From Streptomyces fumanus (GTDB lineage Bacteria; Actinomycetota; Actinomycetes; Streptomycetales; Streptomycetaceae): a stretch of DNA of 64,000 nt. Under the pieces are notes generated by a model, which did no database searches, was not told the origin of the DNA, and saw only the letters and a program-made list of their open reading frames with translations. Shown piece by piece: positions 8,962 to 17,702 of this stretch. Numbering within the stretch: the first letter of the stretch is position 1; each line of letters begins with the position of its first letter. The stretch lies in contig NZ_BNBI01000003.1 in the NCBI RefSeq assembly GCF_014655295.1, forward strand, positions 248,001 through 312,000, written 5' to 3'. The translations under genes were made by a program, and so were the position numbers.

Positions 8962-10008
8962 TCAGATCCCGCGCCGCTTCCAGGACTCCCACCACAGCCA
9001 CTCCCGGCCGCGCTCGGCCACCGCCGACCAGATCAGCGGCTGGAGGTAGGGCATGGCCCTGGGGCCGATCCGCCGGCGCAGCCGCAGCGCGCGGTACTCG
9101 GGCAGGCGCCGGTACCCGGGCAGGCAGTGTTCGGCGAAGGCCACGCACTCCTCGACCGGGACGACGGCGGTGCGGCCCCGGTCGTAGGCCCGGTAGGCGC
9201 GGCGCAGGGCGAACCGGGCGAGCCGGGTGTGCACCTGCTCGGCGAGGCGGTCGGCGTCCGGCAGCCGGTCGCCGCACTTGGCGAGCACCGAGTCGAAGGC
9301 GACCAGCCGCTGGCGCAGGTCGTCGAGCTGCCCGCCGAAGTCGGTGGTGGACATGTTCTGCCCGTGCACCCGGTAGAACGCCTGGTCGGCGCCGCGTACG
9401 TAGCCGACGTCGGCGTGCGCGGCCAGCCGCATCCACATCTCGATGTCCCCGGCGTGCGGGAGGGCGGGATCGTAGCCGCCGACCTCGCGCTGGAGGCTGG
9501 TGCGGACGACGACCTCCGGTGAGGTGATGCAGCCGGTGCCCTCGCGGAACCGGCGCTCCAGCCACCACCGCCCGGGGTAGACCACCGAACCGGTGGCGCG
9601 GGTGCGGGCCTCGGGCAGCGGTCCGCCGTGCCGGAAGCGCAGCGGCCGCCCGTAGGCGAACCCCGCCTCCGGGTGGGCGTCCAGCAGGGCGGCGGCCCGG
9701 ACCAGGGCGCCGGGCACCAGCCGGTCGTCGGCGGAGAGCAGGGCCACGTAGTCGCCGTCCGCCCACTCCAGGAGGCCCTCGTTGTAGGTGGCGATGTGCC
9801 CCTTGTTGGTCTCGTGGACCCGGACCTCGATCCGCGGGTCGGCGGCGGCCAGCTTCCGCGCGACCTCGGCCGAGTCGTCGGGCGAGGCGTCGTCGATGAC
9901 CAGGACCCGGACGTCGACGCCGTCCTGCTCGTCGAGGACGCTGCTCAGGCAGTCGGCGAGGAAGTGGCCGTACTTGTAGCAGGGGATGACGACACTGACG
10001 GTGCTCAT
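8962..10008 (-). CDS. GT2-family glycosyltransferase
   Basis: A 348-residue protein. The GT-A fold starts at once (MSTVSVVIPCYKYGHFL), followed by VLVIDDASPDDS and ALLSADDRLVPGAL, the acidic nucleotide-sugar and metal-binding motifs. GDIEMWMRLA supplies the usual ExxWxR-like acceptor motif. The C-terminal 90 residues are basic and helical. It follows the large secreted protein gene after 13 bases and closes the minus-strand surface-glycan operon. Its stop converges with the short Wzz-like gene 17 bases away. The substrate is unknown. Confidence 0.82.
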   Translation of the reverse strand: MSTVSVVIPCYKYGHFLADCLSSVLDEQDGVDVRVLVIDDASPDDSAEVARKLAAADPRIEVRVHETNKGHIATYNEGLLEWADGDYVALLSADDRLVPGALVRAAALLDAHPEAGFAYGRPLRFRHGGPLPEARTRATGSVVYPGRWWLERRFREGTGCITSPEVVVRTSLQREVGGYDPALPHAGDIEMWMRLAAHADVGYVRGADQAFYRVHGQNMSTTDFGGQLDDLRQRLVAFDSVLAKCGDRLPDADRLAEQVHTRLARFALRRAYRAYDRGRTAVVPVEECVAFAEHCLPGYRRLPEYRALRLRRRIGPRAMPYLQPLIWSAVAERGREWLWWESWKRRGI

Positions 10009-10021
10009 CGTGGGTGACCCA

Positions 10022-13000
10022 TCACTTCTTCGGGCGGCGGACGGATGCGGCGGTCAGGGTCCAGCTCCGGGACTCCACCGCCTCGCGGTGTCCGTCCCGG
10101 GCCTCGACCGTGATCCGGAACCGGGTGCCGTCCGGCAGCGGCGTGGAGAGGTGGACGGCGGCCCTGCGGCTCGCCCGGTCGTACGAGGTGACGGCCTGGA
10201 CGCCCAGCTTCTCGGCGGCGGCCCGCTGGGCGCCGGGCAGGATGTCCAGGCTCGCCCGGACGGAGGACACCTCGGCGCCGGCCGGCACGGTGAGCGTCAG
10301 CGGGTGCGCGGCGTCGGCGGTGTACGTCACCGTGGACGCGGTCGGCTCCGCGGTGCCCTCCGCGCCGAGTGCGGCGCCCGGGTCGTCGGCGGTGAAGACG
10401 GGGCCCACCCAGTAGTTCGCCGAACCGTAGGAGCCGGTGGGGAAGGCGGGGTCGGCGCCGTACTTGTAGCGGCCGTTGGGGTGGGCGGCGGTGTCGGCGG
10501 TGGCGGTCAGCGGATAGGACTGGTGGGCGGAGGCGAAGTAGCCGCCGTCCACCGCGTACCGGCCGTTGGGCGCGTGGTAGGAGGCGATGTACGCGGTGCC
10601 CGCGGTGACCTTGACCGGGGTGGCGAAGACCAGGGTCTGCCAGCCGGAGGCGGTCTCGTCGACGAAGGTGCCGCCGGCCAGCAGCGTGCCGTCGTCGGAC
10701 CACAGGCTGCCGGTGTGGGGGCCGGTGTTGCCGGTGCCCTTGTAGAAGGTGACGCCGGTGACCCAGCCGTCGGCCGAGGAGGTGAACCGGGTGCCCAGTT
10801 CCACCGAGTTGGTGTCGGCGGTCATGTCGGTGACGGCCGGCTCGGCGGACGGGCCCCACAGCGTGCACGGGCAGGTGACCGGGGGCGGGGTGGAGCTGGT
10901 GGTGAACGACCAGGTCACCGGTTCCGGCATGGTGTTGCCCCAGACGTCGGAGGCCCGTACGGAGGCGGTGTAGGTGGTGTGCAGGGACAGTTGGGTGGAC
11001 GGGGTGAAGGTCACCCGGTCCGCCGCGGTCACCTTCACGGTGCCCGGCACGGTGGTGCCGCCGGGGCCCCGCACGGTGAACGTCAGGCCGTCGGAGTCGA
11101 CGGCCGCGCTGAGCACAGCGGAGACGGAGGCCGTGATCGGGGTGTCGGTGGCCCCGGAGGTCGGTGAGGTGGAGGTGACGGTGGGCGGGACGGTGCTGGC
11201 CGTGGAGGTGTCCAGCACCACGTCGACCCAGTAGTTGCTGCCGTCGGACTGGGTGGAGGGGAAGGTGCTGGCGGAGCTGTACTTGTAGACGCCGTTGCCG
11301 CCGTCGGTGCCGGACTTCAGGGCGGTCAGCGGCGCCAGTCCCGCGTCCTTGCCGGTGAAGTACCCGGCGTCGTAGGAGTAGCCGCCCTTGGGGGCGAAGT
11401 AGGAGGCCACGTAGGTGGTGTTGGCCTTGACGGTGACCGGGGTGGCGAAGTTCAGCGTCTGCCAGCCGGAGGCCGTCTCGTTGCCGAAGGTGCCGGTGGC
11501 CAGCCTGGTGCCGGAGGCGCTCCACAGGCTGCCGGTGTGGGTGCCGGTGTTGGCGGGCGACTTGTAGAACCGCACCCCGGTGATGGAACCGGCCACCGTG
11601 GTGCGGAACTTGACGCCCAGCTCGACCGAGCTGCCGTCGCCCGAGTTCAGGGTGCCGGGCACGGACGAGGCCGGCCAGACGGTGCAGGGGCAGGTCTGGG
11701 GGCCGACGGTCAGCGCGATGGTGGTGACGGCGCCGATGTTGACGCTGTCGTCGACGGCGCGGACCTTGAGGGAGGCGGTGCCGGGGGCGGTCGGGGTCCA
11801 ACTGTAGGACCAGGACGCCAGTCCGGTGGCGGCCTTCCAGGTGGTCCCGCCGTCGGTGGAGACCTCCACGCGGGCCACCACGCCGCCGGTGTCGGTGGCG
11901 GTGCCCTTGATGGTGACCGGTTTCAGCGCCGGTACGGTGGCTCCGGCGCTCGGCGCGGTCACGGTGACGGCCGGGCCGGTGGTGTCGGTGGAGGCGGTGG
12001 CGGCGACGAGGTTGCTCTGCCGGGTCAGCGGCTGGACGCCCATGTCGGCCAGGACGTTGACGGTGGCCTGCTGCATCCGGGCGTCCTCGGTGACCACGGT
12101 GTCCTCGGGGTCGTAGGTGGGGATGTTGGTCAGTCCCCAGGACCACTGCACGGTCCCGGTGCCGAACACCAGGGCCCCGGAGTCCTGGTCGCGGAACTCG
12201 ACCAGGCTGTGGGTGGCGGTGCCGTTGCCGTAGACGTTGCCCCAGTCCATGCGGAGCTTGCCGTCGTCGATGTCGACGGTGGTGGAGGAGACGTCGATCG
12301 CCCCGGCGGGCCGGGTGCTGTTGTCGATGTCGCTGTCCCACTCGTAGCCGAGGGTGCCGGTCGGGAAGGTGGCGGTCTGGCTCGCGCTCAGCCCGGCGAT
12401 GGAGGTGTTGCGCCAGATCCGGTTCCTGCCGTACGAGCCGGGCACGGTGATGGCGTCGGCGCGGTAGCCGTTCACGGTGAACATGGAGCCGGTGAGGATG
12501 TTCGGCGGCTGGTACGCCTGCCCGTACTGGGTGCTGGCCGGGTCCATCCAGGTGCCGGTCCAGGTGCCGCTGGGGTCGGCGACGCCGTTGTTCTGGGCCA
12601 TCTTGGTCATCTTGTAGCAGACCAGGGTGCGGTTGGCGGTGTTGGTGCCGTCGTTGCTGGGGGCCAGCCGGGTCTTCCAGAAGACCTCGTTGCCGCTGAA
12701 GAAGCCCTGCCGCACCCCGGCCTTGCGGGCGTTGAGCACGTTGGTGTACTGGCTCTGCGTCCAGTACTCGTCGTGGCCGGAGGAGATGTACACCTTGTGC
12801 TTCTTCAGCAGGGTGGCGCCGTTGACCGACACGTCCACGCCGGACAGGTAGCTGACGTCGTAGCCGTTGCGTTCCAGCCAGGACAGCATCATGTACTCGG
12901 AGCCGTAGATGCCGTTGTCGCCGCCGATGTCCAGCGGCCGGTTGTAGCTGACCTCGTAGGCCCGGCCGTCCGGCGCGGGTCCGGCACCGCCGTACAGGTC

Positions 13001-13624
13001 CTGGCCGCCGTAGTCGTTGTACGCCTGCCAGGTCTGGTCGCTGGTCTGCACGACGATGTCGGAGGTGGAGGCGTCGTCGCGGACGACGAACGGGTACGGC
13101 ATCATGCCGTCGCCGTCGGTCTGCGCGAGGTTGGCGATGTAGAGGCCGGAGACGGCGTCGGCGGGCACGGTCCAGGTCGCGGTCACCGGCCAGTTCCCGC
13201 AGTCCACCAGGCCGGTGCTGCTCTTGGGCAGGCAACCGGCGGGCTTCGTCGTGTAGTTGGCCGGGTACGTCACCTCCGCCTGGGCGGCGGTGGACATCCG
13301 CCGGGCGCCGTCGCCGCCGTACCAGCCCAGCCGGTAGACCTCCACGTGGTACGGCACCGGCGACTGCACCTTGAACTGGACGGTGTCACCGGCCCGCACG
13401 CTCTCCTTGGTGGTGAAGCCCTTGATGTCGCCGTAGGCGTTGGGCGCGAACCAGTCGGTGGTCGGGCTGCCCGGCTTGGAGTTCTCGCAGACGATCGGGT
13501 TCGAGCCCGTACCGCAGGGATCGGCCACCGCCTGCGCGGATGCCGCCGGCGGGAGCACCGCCCAGATCAGCGCCGCCACGACGGCCAGGCGGGTGCCCCG
13601 GATCCGTCTCGTCCATCTGTTCAT
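10022..13624 (-). CDS. Large secreted protein: N,N-dimethylformamidase beta-like domain, Ig-like domains and two DUF4082 repeats
   Basis: A 1200-residue protein. The signal peptide (about residues 1-33) has twin arginines at RRIRGTRLAV and ends near ASAQA. Residues about 45-520 resemble the large-subunit fold of N,N-dimethylformamidase (VYRLGWYGGDGAR, SSGHDEYWT). An Ig-like domain follows (about 525-640), then a DUF4082 module (about 643-800), a second Ig-like domain (about 815-910) and another DUF4082 module (about 915-1065). Both DUF4082 copies open with CPCT and share HTGSLW and ASGWQTL. A C-terminal domain completes it. The architecture suggests an extracellular carbohydrate-binding or surface protein; amidase activity is unproven. 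AGGT precedes the ATG by 4 bases. Confidence 0.75.
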   Translation of the reverse strand: MNRWTRRIRGTRLAVVAALIWAVLPPAASAQAVADPCGTGSNPIVCENSKPGSPTTDWFAPNAYGDIKGFTTKESVRAGDTVQFKVQSPVPYHVEVYRLGWYGGDGARRMSTAAQAEVTYPANYTTKPAGCLPKSSTGLVDCGNWPVTATWTVPADAVSGLYIANLAQTDGDGMMPYPFVVRDDASTSDIVVQTSDQTWQAYNDYGGQDLYGGAGPAPDGRAYEVSYNRPLDIGGDNGIYGSEYMMLSWLERNGYDVSYLSGVDVSVNGATLLKKHKVYISSGHDEYWTQSQYTNVLNARKAGVRQGFFSGNEVFWKTRLAPSNDGTNTANRTLVCYKMTKMAQNNGVADPSGTWTGTWMDPASTQYGQAYQPPNILTGSMFTVNGYRADAITVPGSYGRNRIWRNTSIAGLSASQTATFPTGTLGYEWDSDIDNSTRPAGAIDVSSTTVDIDDGKLRMDWGNVYGNGTATHSLVEFRDQDSGALVFGTGTVQWSWGLTNIPTYDPEDTVVTEDARMQQATVNVLADMGVQPLTRQSNLVAATASTDTTGPAVTVTAPSAGATVPALKPVTIKGTATDTGGVVARVEVSTDGGTTWKAATGLASWSYSWTPTAPGTASLKVRAVDDSVNIGAVTTIALTVGPQTCPCTVWPASSVPGTLNSGDGSSVELGVKFRTTVAGSITGVRFYKSPANTGTHTGSLWSASGTRLATGTFGNETASGWQTLNFATPVTVKANTTYVASYFAPKGGYSYDAGYFTGKDAGLAPLTALKSGTDGGNGVYKYSSASTFPSTQSDGSNYWVDVVLDTSTASTVPPTVTSTSPTSGATDTPITASVSAVLSAAVDSDGLTFTVRGPGGTTVPGTVKVTAADRVTFTPSTQLSLHTTYTASVRASDVWGNTMPEPVTWSFTTSSTPPPVTCPCTLWGPSAEPAVTDMTADTNSVELGTRFTSSADGWVTGVTFYKGTGNTGPHTGSLWSDDGTLLAGGTFVDETASGWQTLVFATPVKVTAGTAYIASYHAPNGRYAVDGGYFASAHQSYPLTATADTAAHPNGRYKYGADPAFPTGSYGSANYWVGPVFTADDPGAALGAEGTAEPTASTVTYTADAAHPLTLTVPAGAEVSSVRASLDILPGAQRAAAEKLGVQAVTSYDRASRRAAVHLSTPLPDGTRFRITVEARDGHREAVESRSWTLTAASVRRPKK

Positions 13625-13684
13625 GTGTACCTCTCAGCGGTGCTGTGCGGGCCGTGCGGGGTGGGGCGGTGGGGCCGGTCGGCG

Positions 13685-13734
13685 GCCTTCGGGGGCCTTC
13701 AGCGGCCTTGAGTGGTCTTCGGCGGTCTTCAGTG
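13685..13734. repeat. Five tandem copies of a degenerate 10-bp unit
   Basis: Consecutive 10-mers read GCCTTCGGGG, GCCTTCAGCG, GCCTTGAGTG, GTCTTCGGCG and GTCTTCAGTG. The array starts in the short gap between the aminotransferase gene and the large secreted-protein gene and runs over the aminotransferase stop codon at 13729-13731. It may be slippage-derived and could alter mRNA structure between two co-transcribed genes. No known family is recognised. Confidence 0.6.
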
Positions 13735-14847
13735 GCCGAGGGCGCGGGCGAGGACGTCCACGACGCGCTGCTGCTGGCCGGGGGTGATCTGCGGGTAGAG
13801 CGGCAGGGACAGCATCCGGTCCGCCGCCCGCTCGGCGTGCGGGAAGTCGCCCCGCGCGTACCCGAGGTACCGGTACGCCGGGGTGAGGTGGACCGGGTCG
13901 GGGTAGTGCACCCCGGCGCCGATGCCCTCGGCGCCCAGCTTGCCGACGACGGCGTCCCGGTCGGCGCCGGTGACCTGGACGACGTACAGGTGCCAGACGT
14001 GGGTGGCGCCCGGCGCGGTGACCGGCAGGACGACCCGGCCGGCCGCGGCGAGGCCGGCGAGGAGCGCGTCGTAGCGGGCGGCGGCGGCGCGGCGGGCCGC
14101 GTTGCCCTCCGCGAGCCGGGCCAGTTTGGCGCGCAGGACGACGGCCTGGAGGGTGTCGAGGCGGCTGTTGAATCCGGGCACGTCGTGGCGGTACTTGGCG
14201 ACGCCGCCGTGGTTGGCGGTGGCGCGGACCAGGCCGGCCAGGTCCTCGTCGTCGGTCAGGACGGCGCCCGCGTCACCGTAGGCGCCCAGGTTCTTGCCCG
14301 GGTAGAAGCTGGTCGCCGCGATGCCGCCGCGGCCCGGGGTCCGGCCGTCGCGGGTGGCGCCCTGGCACTGGGCGGCGTCCTCCACGATCCGGACGTGCCC
14401 GGGCAGGCGGTCCGCCAGCGCGGCGACGTCGGCCATCTGCCCGTACAGGTGGACGGGGACGACCGCGCGGGTGGCCGGGCCGGCCGCGGCGAGGGCCGCC
14501 TCCGGGTCGAGGAGCAGGGTGCCGGGCAGGCAGTCGGCCAGGACCGGGCGGGCGCCGATGCGGGCCACCGCGCCGACGGTGGCGATGAAGGTGTTGGCGG
14601 GCACCACGACCTCGTCGCCGGGTCCCACCCCGGCGGCGCGCAGCGCGAGTTCGACGGCGTCGGTGCCGTTGGCGACGCCCACGCAGTGTCCGACCCCGCC
14701 GAAGTCGGCGTACTCGCGTTCGAAGAGGCGGACCTCCTCGCCGCCGATGAACGCGGTCCGCGCCAGCACCCGTTCGAATCCGGCCCGTACCTCGTCGGCG
14801 ACCTCCTCGTGGGCCGCCGCGAGGTCGACCAGCGGAATACGGTTCAT
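13729..14847 (-). CDS. DegT/DnrJ/EryC1 PLP-dependent sugar aminotransferase
   Basis: A 372-residue protein. The family signature is complete: ANGTDAVELALRAAG (phosphate-binding loop), VVVPANTFIAT, IVEDAAQ (Asp157 contacts the pyridine nitrogen) and SFYPGKNLGAYGD with Lys185 as the Schiff-base lysine. Such enzymes transfer an amino group from glutamate to a keto-sugar nucleotide. The gene is coupled to the acyltransferase gene upstream (ATGA). The WlbE-like pairing with a Gfo/Idh dehydrogenase suggests amination at C3 of a UDP-sugar. That position is inferred from gene context only. Confidence 0.88.
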   Translation of the reverse strand: MNRIPLVDLAAAHEEVADEVRAGFERVLARTAFIGGEEVRLFEREYADFGGVGHCVGVANGTDAVELALRAAGVGPGDEVVVPANTFIATVGAVARIGARPVLADCLPGTLLLDPEAALAAAGPATRAVVPVHLYGQMADVAALADRLPGHVRIVEDAAQCQGATRDGRTPGRGGIAATSFYPGKNLGAYGDAGAVLTDDEDLAGLVRATANHGGVAKYRHDVPGFNSRLDTLQAVVLRAKLARLAEGNAARRAAAARYDALLAGLAAAGRVVLPVTAPGATHVWHLYVVQVTGADRDAVVGKLGAEGIGAGVHYPDPVHLTPAYRYLGYARGDFPHAERAADRMLSLPLYPQITPGQQQRVVDVLARALGH

Positions 14848-15542
14848 CTGACGGGTCCCCCCTGTGCGTACGCGGTGCGGGTGTCGAGTTCGGCGAGCGC
14901 CGGGGCGGGCGCGGCGCGCAGCCTGCGGGCCGGGCTGCCCACCCAGACCTCGCCCGGCGGTACGTCGTCGAGCACGCCGCTGCCCATGCCGACCAGCGAC
15001 CAGTCGCCGACCGTGGTGCCCTCCCTGACCAGCACCCCGGAGGCCAGGTAGACGCCCCGCCCGAGCCGGACGTGCCCGCCGAGGCGGACCCCGGCGGCGA
15101 GGGTGGCGAAGTCCCCGATCACGTCGTCGTGGGTGAGCACGGTCCCCGGCATCACCGCCACGTGCGCGCCGACCCGGACCGCGGCGGTCAGCACGCAGTG
15201 CGCGAGCAGCACCGAGCCGGGCCCCACGGCCGAGCTGGCGGAGACCGACGCCGCCGGGTGGACGACGGTGGCGTACCGCTCCTCGGGCAGGCCGAGGCGC
15301 CGGACCAGGCGGGCGCGGGCCGCGTAGTCGCGGACGTTGCCCACGCAGATCACCACCCGGGCCCGGGGCAGGGCGTGGACGAGGTCGCAGTCGCCGAGGA
15401 CGGGCACGCCGTCCACCTCGGTGCCGTGCAGGGCGGGGTCGTCGTCGAGGTGTCCGCGCAGGGTGAACCCGCCGGTGGCGAGCGCCGCCTGGGCGGTCTC
15501 CCGGGCGAATCCGCCGGCGCCGACGATCAGCAGGTCGGTCAT
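14844..15542 (-). CDS. NeuD-family sugar O/N-acyltransferase (left-handed beta-helix)
   Basis: A 232-residue protein starting at the ATG at 15542, which overlaps the upstream aminotransferase stop (ATGA). MTDLLIVGAGGFARETAQ is the N-terminal nucleotide-sugar-binding fold of the NeuD/PglD family. From about residue 95 hexapeptide repeats appear (VGPGSVLLAHCVLTAAVRVGAH-type, IGDFATLAAGV, GSGVLDDVPPGEVWVGSPAR). These trimeric enzymes acetylate amino sugars with acetyl-CoA. Placed between two aminotransferases, it most likely acylates their product. The C-terminal 25 residues after SPARRLR are an unconserved extension. Confidence 0.85.
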   Translation of the reverse strand: MTDLLIVGAGGFARETAQAALATGGFTLRGHLDDDPALHGTEVDGVPVLGDCDLVHALPRARVVICVGNVRDYAARARLVRRLGLPEERYATVVHPAASVSASSAVGPGSVLLAHCVLTAAVRVGAHVAVMPGTVLTHDDVIGDFATLAAGVRLGGHVRLGRGVYLASGVLVREGTTVGDWSLVGMGSGVLDDVPPGEVWVGSPARRLRAAPAPALAELDTRTAYAQGGPVR

Positions 15543-16681
15543 CGGCGGGCCCGTTCGCCGAGTGCCGCCACGACCCGGTCCTGCTGGGCCTCGGTCATGG
15601 TGTGGAACAGCGGCAGGATCAGCGAGTCGCGGCTGAGGCGCTCGGTGACCGGCAGGGGCGCGCACGGGTGGTCCGCGTAGGCGGGTTCGAGGTGGGCGGC
15701 CATGATGCCGCGCCGGGCGGAGACACCGGCCTCGGCGAGCGCGCCGAGCAGCCCGTCCCGGCCGCCGGGGAAGTCCTCGTCGAGCAGCACCCAGTAGGAC
15801 TGGAAGTTGCCCTGCCCGTGCGCGGGGTCGCGCACCGGGGTGAGGCCCGGGACCTCGCGCAGCAGCCGGTCGTAGCGGGCGGCGAGTGCGCGGCGGCGGG
15901 CGATCATCGCGTCGAGCCGGCCGAGCTGGACCAGGCCGACCGCGGCCTGGATGTCGGTCATCCGGTAGTTGAAGCCGACCTCCAGATAGCTCTCCAGGAC
16001 GGGCTTGTCGCTGGCGTGGCGTTCGGCGGCCGAGGCGTTCATGCCGTGTTCGCGCAGCCGGCGCAGTCGGGCCGCGGTGCCGGCGTCGTCGGTGGTGACC
16101 ATGCCGCCCTCGCCGGTGGTGACCAGTTTGCGGGGGTGGAAGGACCAGGCGGCGAGCAGCGCGCCGTGGCCGACGGGCTTGCCGCCGACGGTGGCGCCGA
16201 TGGCGCAGGCCGCGTCCTCCACCAGGGGCAGGCCCCAGTCGGCGCAAGCGGCGCGCAGCGCGTGCACGTCGGCCGGGACGCCGCCCTGGTGGACGGCGAG
16301 GACGGCCCGGGTGCGGGGGGTGCGCACGGCGTCGACGGTCGCCGCGGTCACGTTGCCGGTGGCGAGGTCGACGTCGGCGAAGACGGGCTGGGCGCCCACG
16401 TACCGTACGGCGTTGGCGGTGGCGATGAACGACAGCGAGGGCACCACCACCTCGTCGCCGGGCCCGATGCCGAGCACGACCAGGGACAGGTGCAGGGCGG
16501 TGGTGCAGGAGCTGACCGCGACGGCGTGCTCGGCGCCCACCCGCTCGGCGAAGGCCCGCTCGAAGGCCGCGACCCTGGGGCCCTGGGCGACCCATCCGGA
16601 CAGCACGGCGTCGGAGGCGGCGCGTGCCTCCTCCTCGCCGAGCCAGGGGATCATGACCGGGATGCGGTCCGCCGGGCTCAC
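15539..16681 (-). CDS. DegT/DnrJ/EryC1 PLP-dependent sugar aminotransferase (second copy)
   Basis: A 380-residue protein. The GTG start at 16681 overlaps the epimerase stop (GTGA). Motifs: SSCTTALHLSLVVL, VVVPSLSFIATANAV, LVEDAACAIGA and SFHPRKLVTTGEGG with Lys185 as the PLP lysine. The N-terminus IPVMIPWLGEEEARAASDAV resembles the PseC/PglE group that aminates C4 of UDP-4-keto sugars. It is clearly diverged from the other aminotransferase 700 bases downstream, so two different positions or sugars are probably aminated. Confidence 0.87.
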   Translation of the reverse strand: MSPADRIPVMIPWLGEEEARAASDAVLSGWVAQGPRVAAFERAFAERVGAEHAVAVSSCTTALHLSLVVLGIGPGDEVVVPSLSFIATANAVRYVGAQPVFADVDLATGNVTAATVDAVRTPRTRAVLAVHQGGVPADVHALRAACADWGLPLVEDAACAIGATVGGKPVGHGALLAAWSFHPRKLVTTGEGGMVTTDDAGTAARLRRLREHGMNASAAERHASDKPVLESYLEVGFNYRMTDIQAAVGLVQLGRLDAMIARRRALAARYDRLLREVPGLTPVRDPAHGQGNFQSYWVLLDEDFPGGRDGLLGALAEAGVSARRGIMAAHLEPAYADHPCAPLPVTERLSRDSLILPLFHTMTEAQQDRVVAALGERARR

Positions 16682-17652
16682 TGGGCGGCCTCCCGCTCCG
16701 CGCGCCACCACCGGACCAGGTCGTCCAGGCCGGTGCGCAGGTCGATCCCGGCGGTGAACCCGAGCCGCTCGGCCGCCCGGGAGGTGTCGGCCAGGCGCCG
16801 GGTGACGCCGTTGACCGCGCGGGCCGGGCCGTGCTCGGGCTCCAGGCCCCGGGCGCCCATCGCCGCCAGCAGGGCCTCGGCCAGGTCCTTCAGGGAGGTC
16901 TCGGTGCCGCTGGCGATGTTGAACACCTCGTCGGTGAGGTCCGCCTCGGCGGCCAGCACATTGGCCCTGGCGATGTCGCGGACGTCGACGAAGTCCATGG
17001 TCTGGGTGCCGTCGCCGAGGATCAGCGGCGGCTCGCCCGCCTCGATGCGCTCCATCCAGCGGATGAGGACCTCGGTGTAGAGGCCGTGGATGTCCATCCG
17101 GGGGCCGTACACGTTGAAGTAGCGCAGCGCCACGTAGTCCAGGCCGTACATGGCGTGGAAGCTGCGCAGCATGCCCTCGTTGAACGCCTTGGCCGCGCCG
17201 TAGAAGGTGTCGTTGTTGTAGGGGTGGTGGCGTTCGGTGGTGGGGAAGGTCTCGGCCATGCCGTAGACGGACGCCGAGGAGGAGGCGACGACCTTGGCGA
17301 CGCCGGCCTCGGCCGCCGCCTCCAGCACGTTGAAGGTGCCGTCGACCAGGACCTCGTTGGCCAGCCGGGGTTCCTCCGCGCACTGGGTGATGCGGATGGC
17401 GGCGAGGTGGAACACCAGGTCGGCGCCCTCGGTGACCTTCCGCACGGTGGCGGTGTCCCGGATGTCGCCCTCGACGACCTCCACCACGCCGCTGGTCAGC
17501 GCCTGGGCGAGGTTGGCGCGCCGGCCGCGGACGAAGTTGTCCAGCACCACGATCTCGCGGGCGCCGCCCGCCGCCAGGAGGTCGACCAGGTGCGAGCCGA
17601 TGGTGCCCGCTCCCCCGGTGACCAGGATCTTCTTGCCTTCTACGGTGCTCAA
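16678..17652 (-). CDS. NAD-dependent epimerase/dehydratase (extended SDR)
   Basis: A 324-residue protein. The best start is a TTG at 17652 (MSTVEGKKILVTGG) with GAGAGG 9 bases upstream; there is no ATG near the N-terminal motif. VTGGAGTIGSHL is the NAD-binding glycine motif, ASSSASVYG gives the catalytic Ser, and FYGAAK is the YxxxK motif. RYFNVYGPR and DFVDVRDIARA are standard extended-SDR elements. It probably epimerises, or dehydrates at C4/C6, a UDP-sugar that feeds the aminotransferases. Its GTGA overlap with the next gene shows operon membership. The substrate cannot be told from sequence alone. Confidence 0.85.
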   Translation of the reverse strand: MSTVEGKKILVTGGAGTIGSHLVDLLAAGGAREIVVLDNFVRGRRANLAQALTSGVVEVVEGDIRDTATVRKVTEGADLVFHLAAIRITQCAEEPRLANEVLVDGTFNVLEAAAEAGVAKVVASSSASVYGMAETFPTTERHHPYNNDTFYGAAKAFNEGMLRSFHAMYGLDYVALRYFNVYGPRMDIHGLYTEVLIRWMERIEAGEPPLILGDGTQTMDFVDVRDIARANVLAAEADLTDEVFNIASGTETSLKDLAEALLAAMGARGLEPEHGPARAVNGVTRRLADTSRAAERLGFTAGIDLRTGLDDLVRWWRAEREAAQ

Positions 17653-17702
17653 CTGCGGTGCCCTCTCGATGGGTTCGGCGGTGGTGCCCGGGAGACGTGC
17701 GG

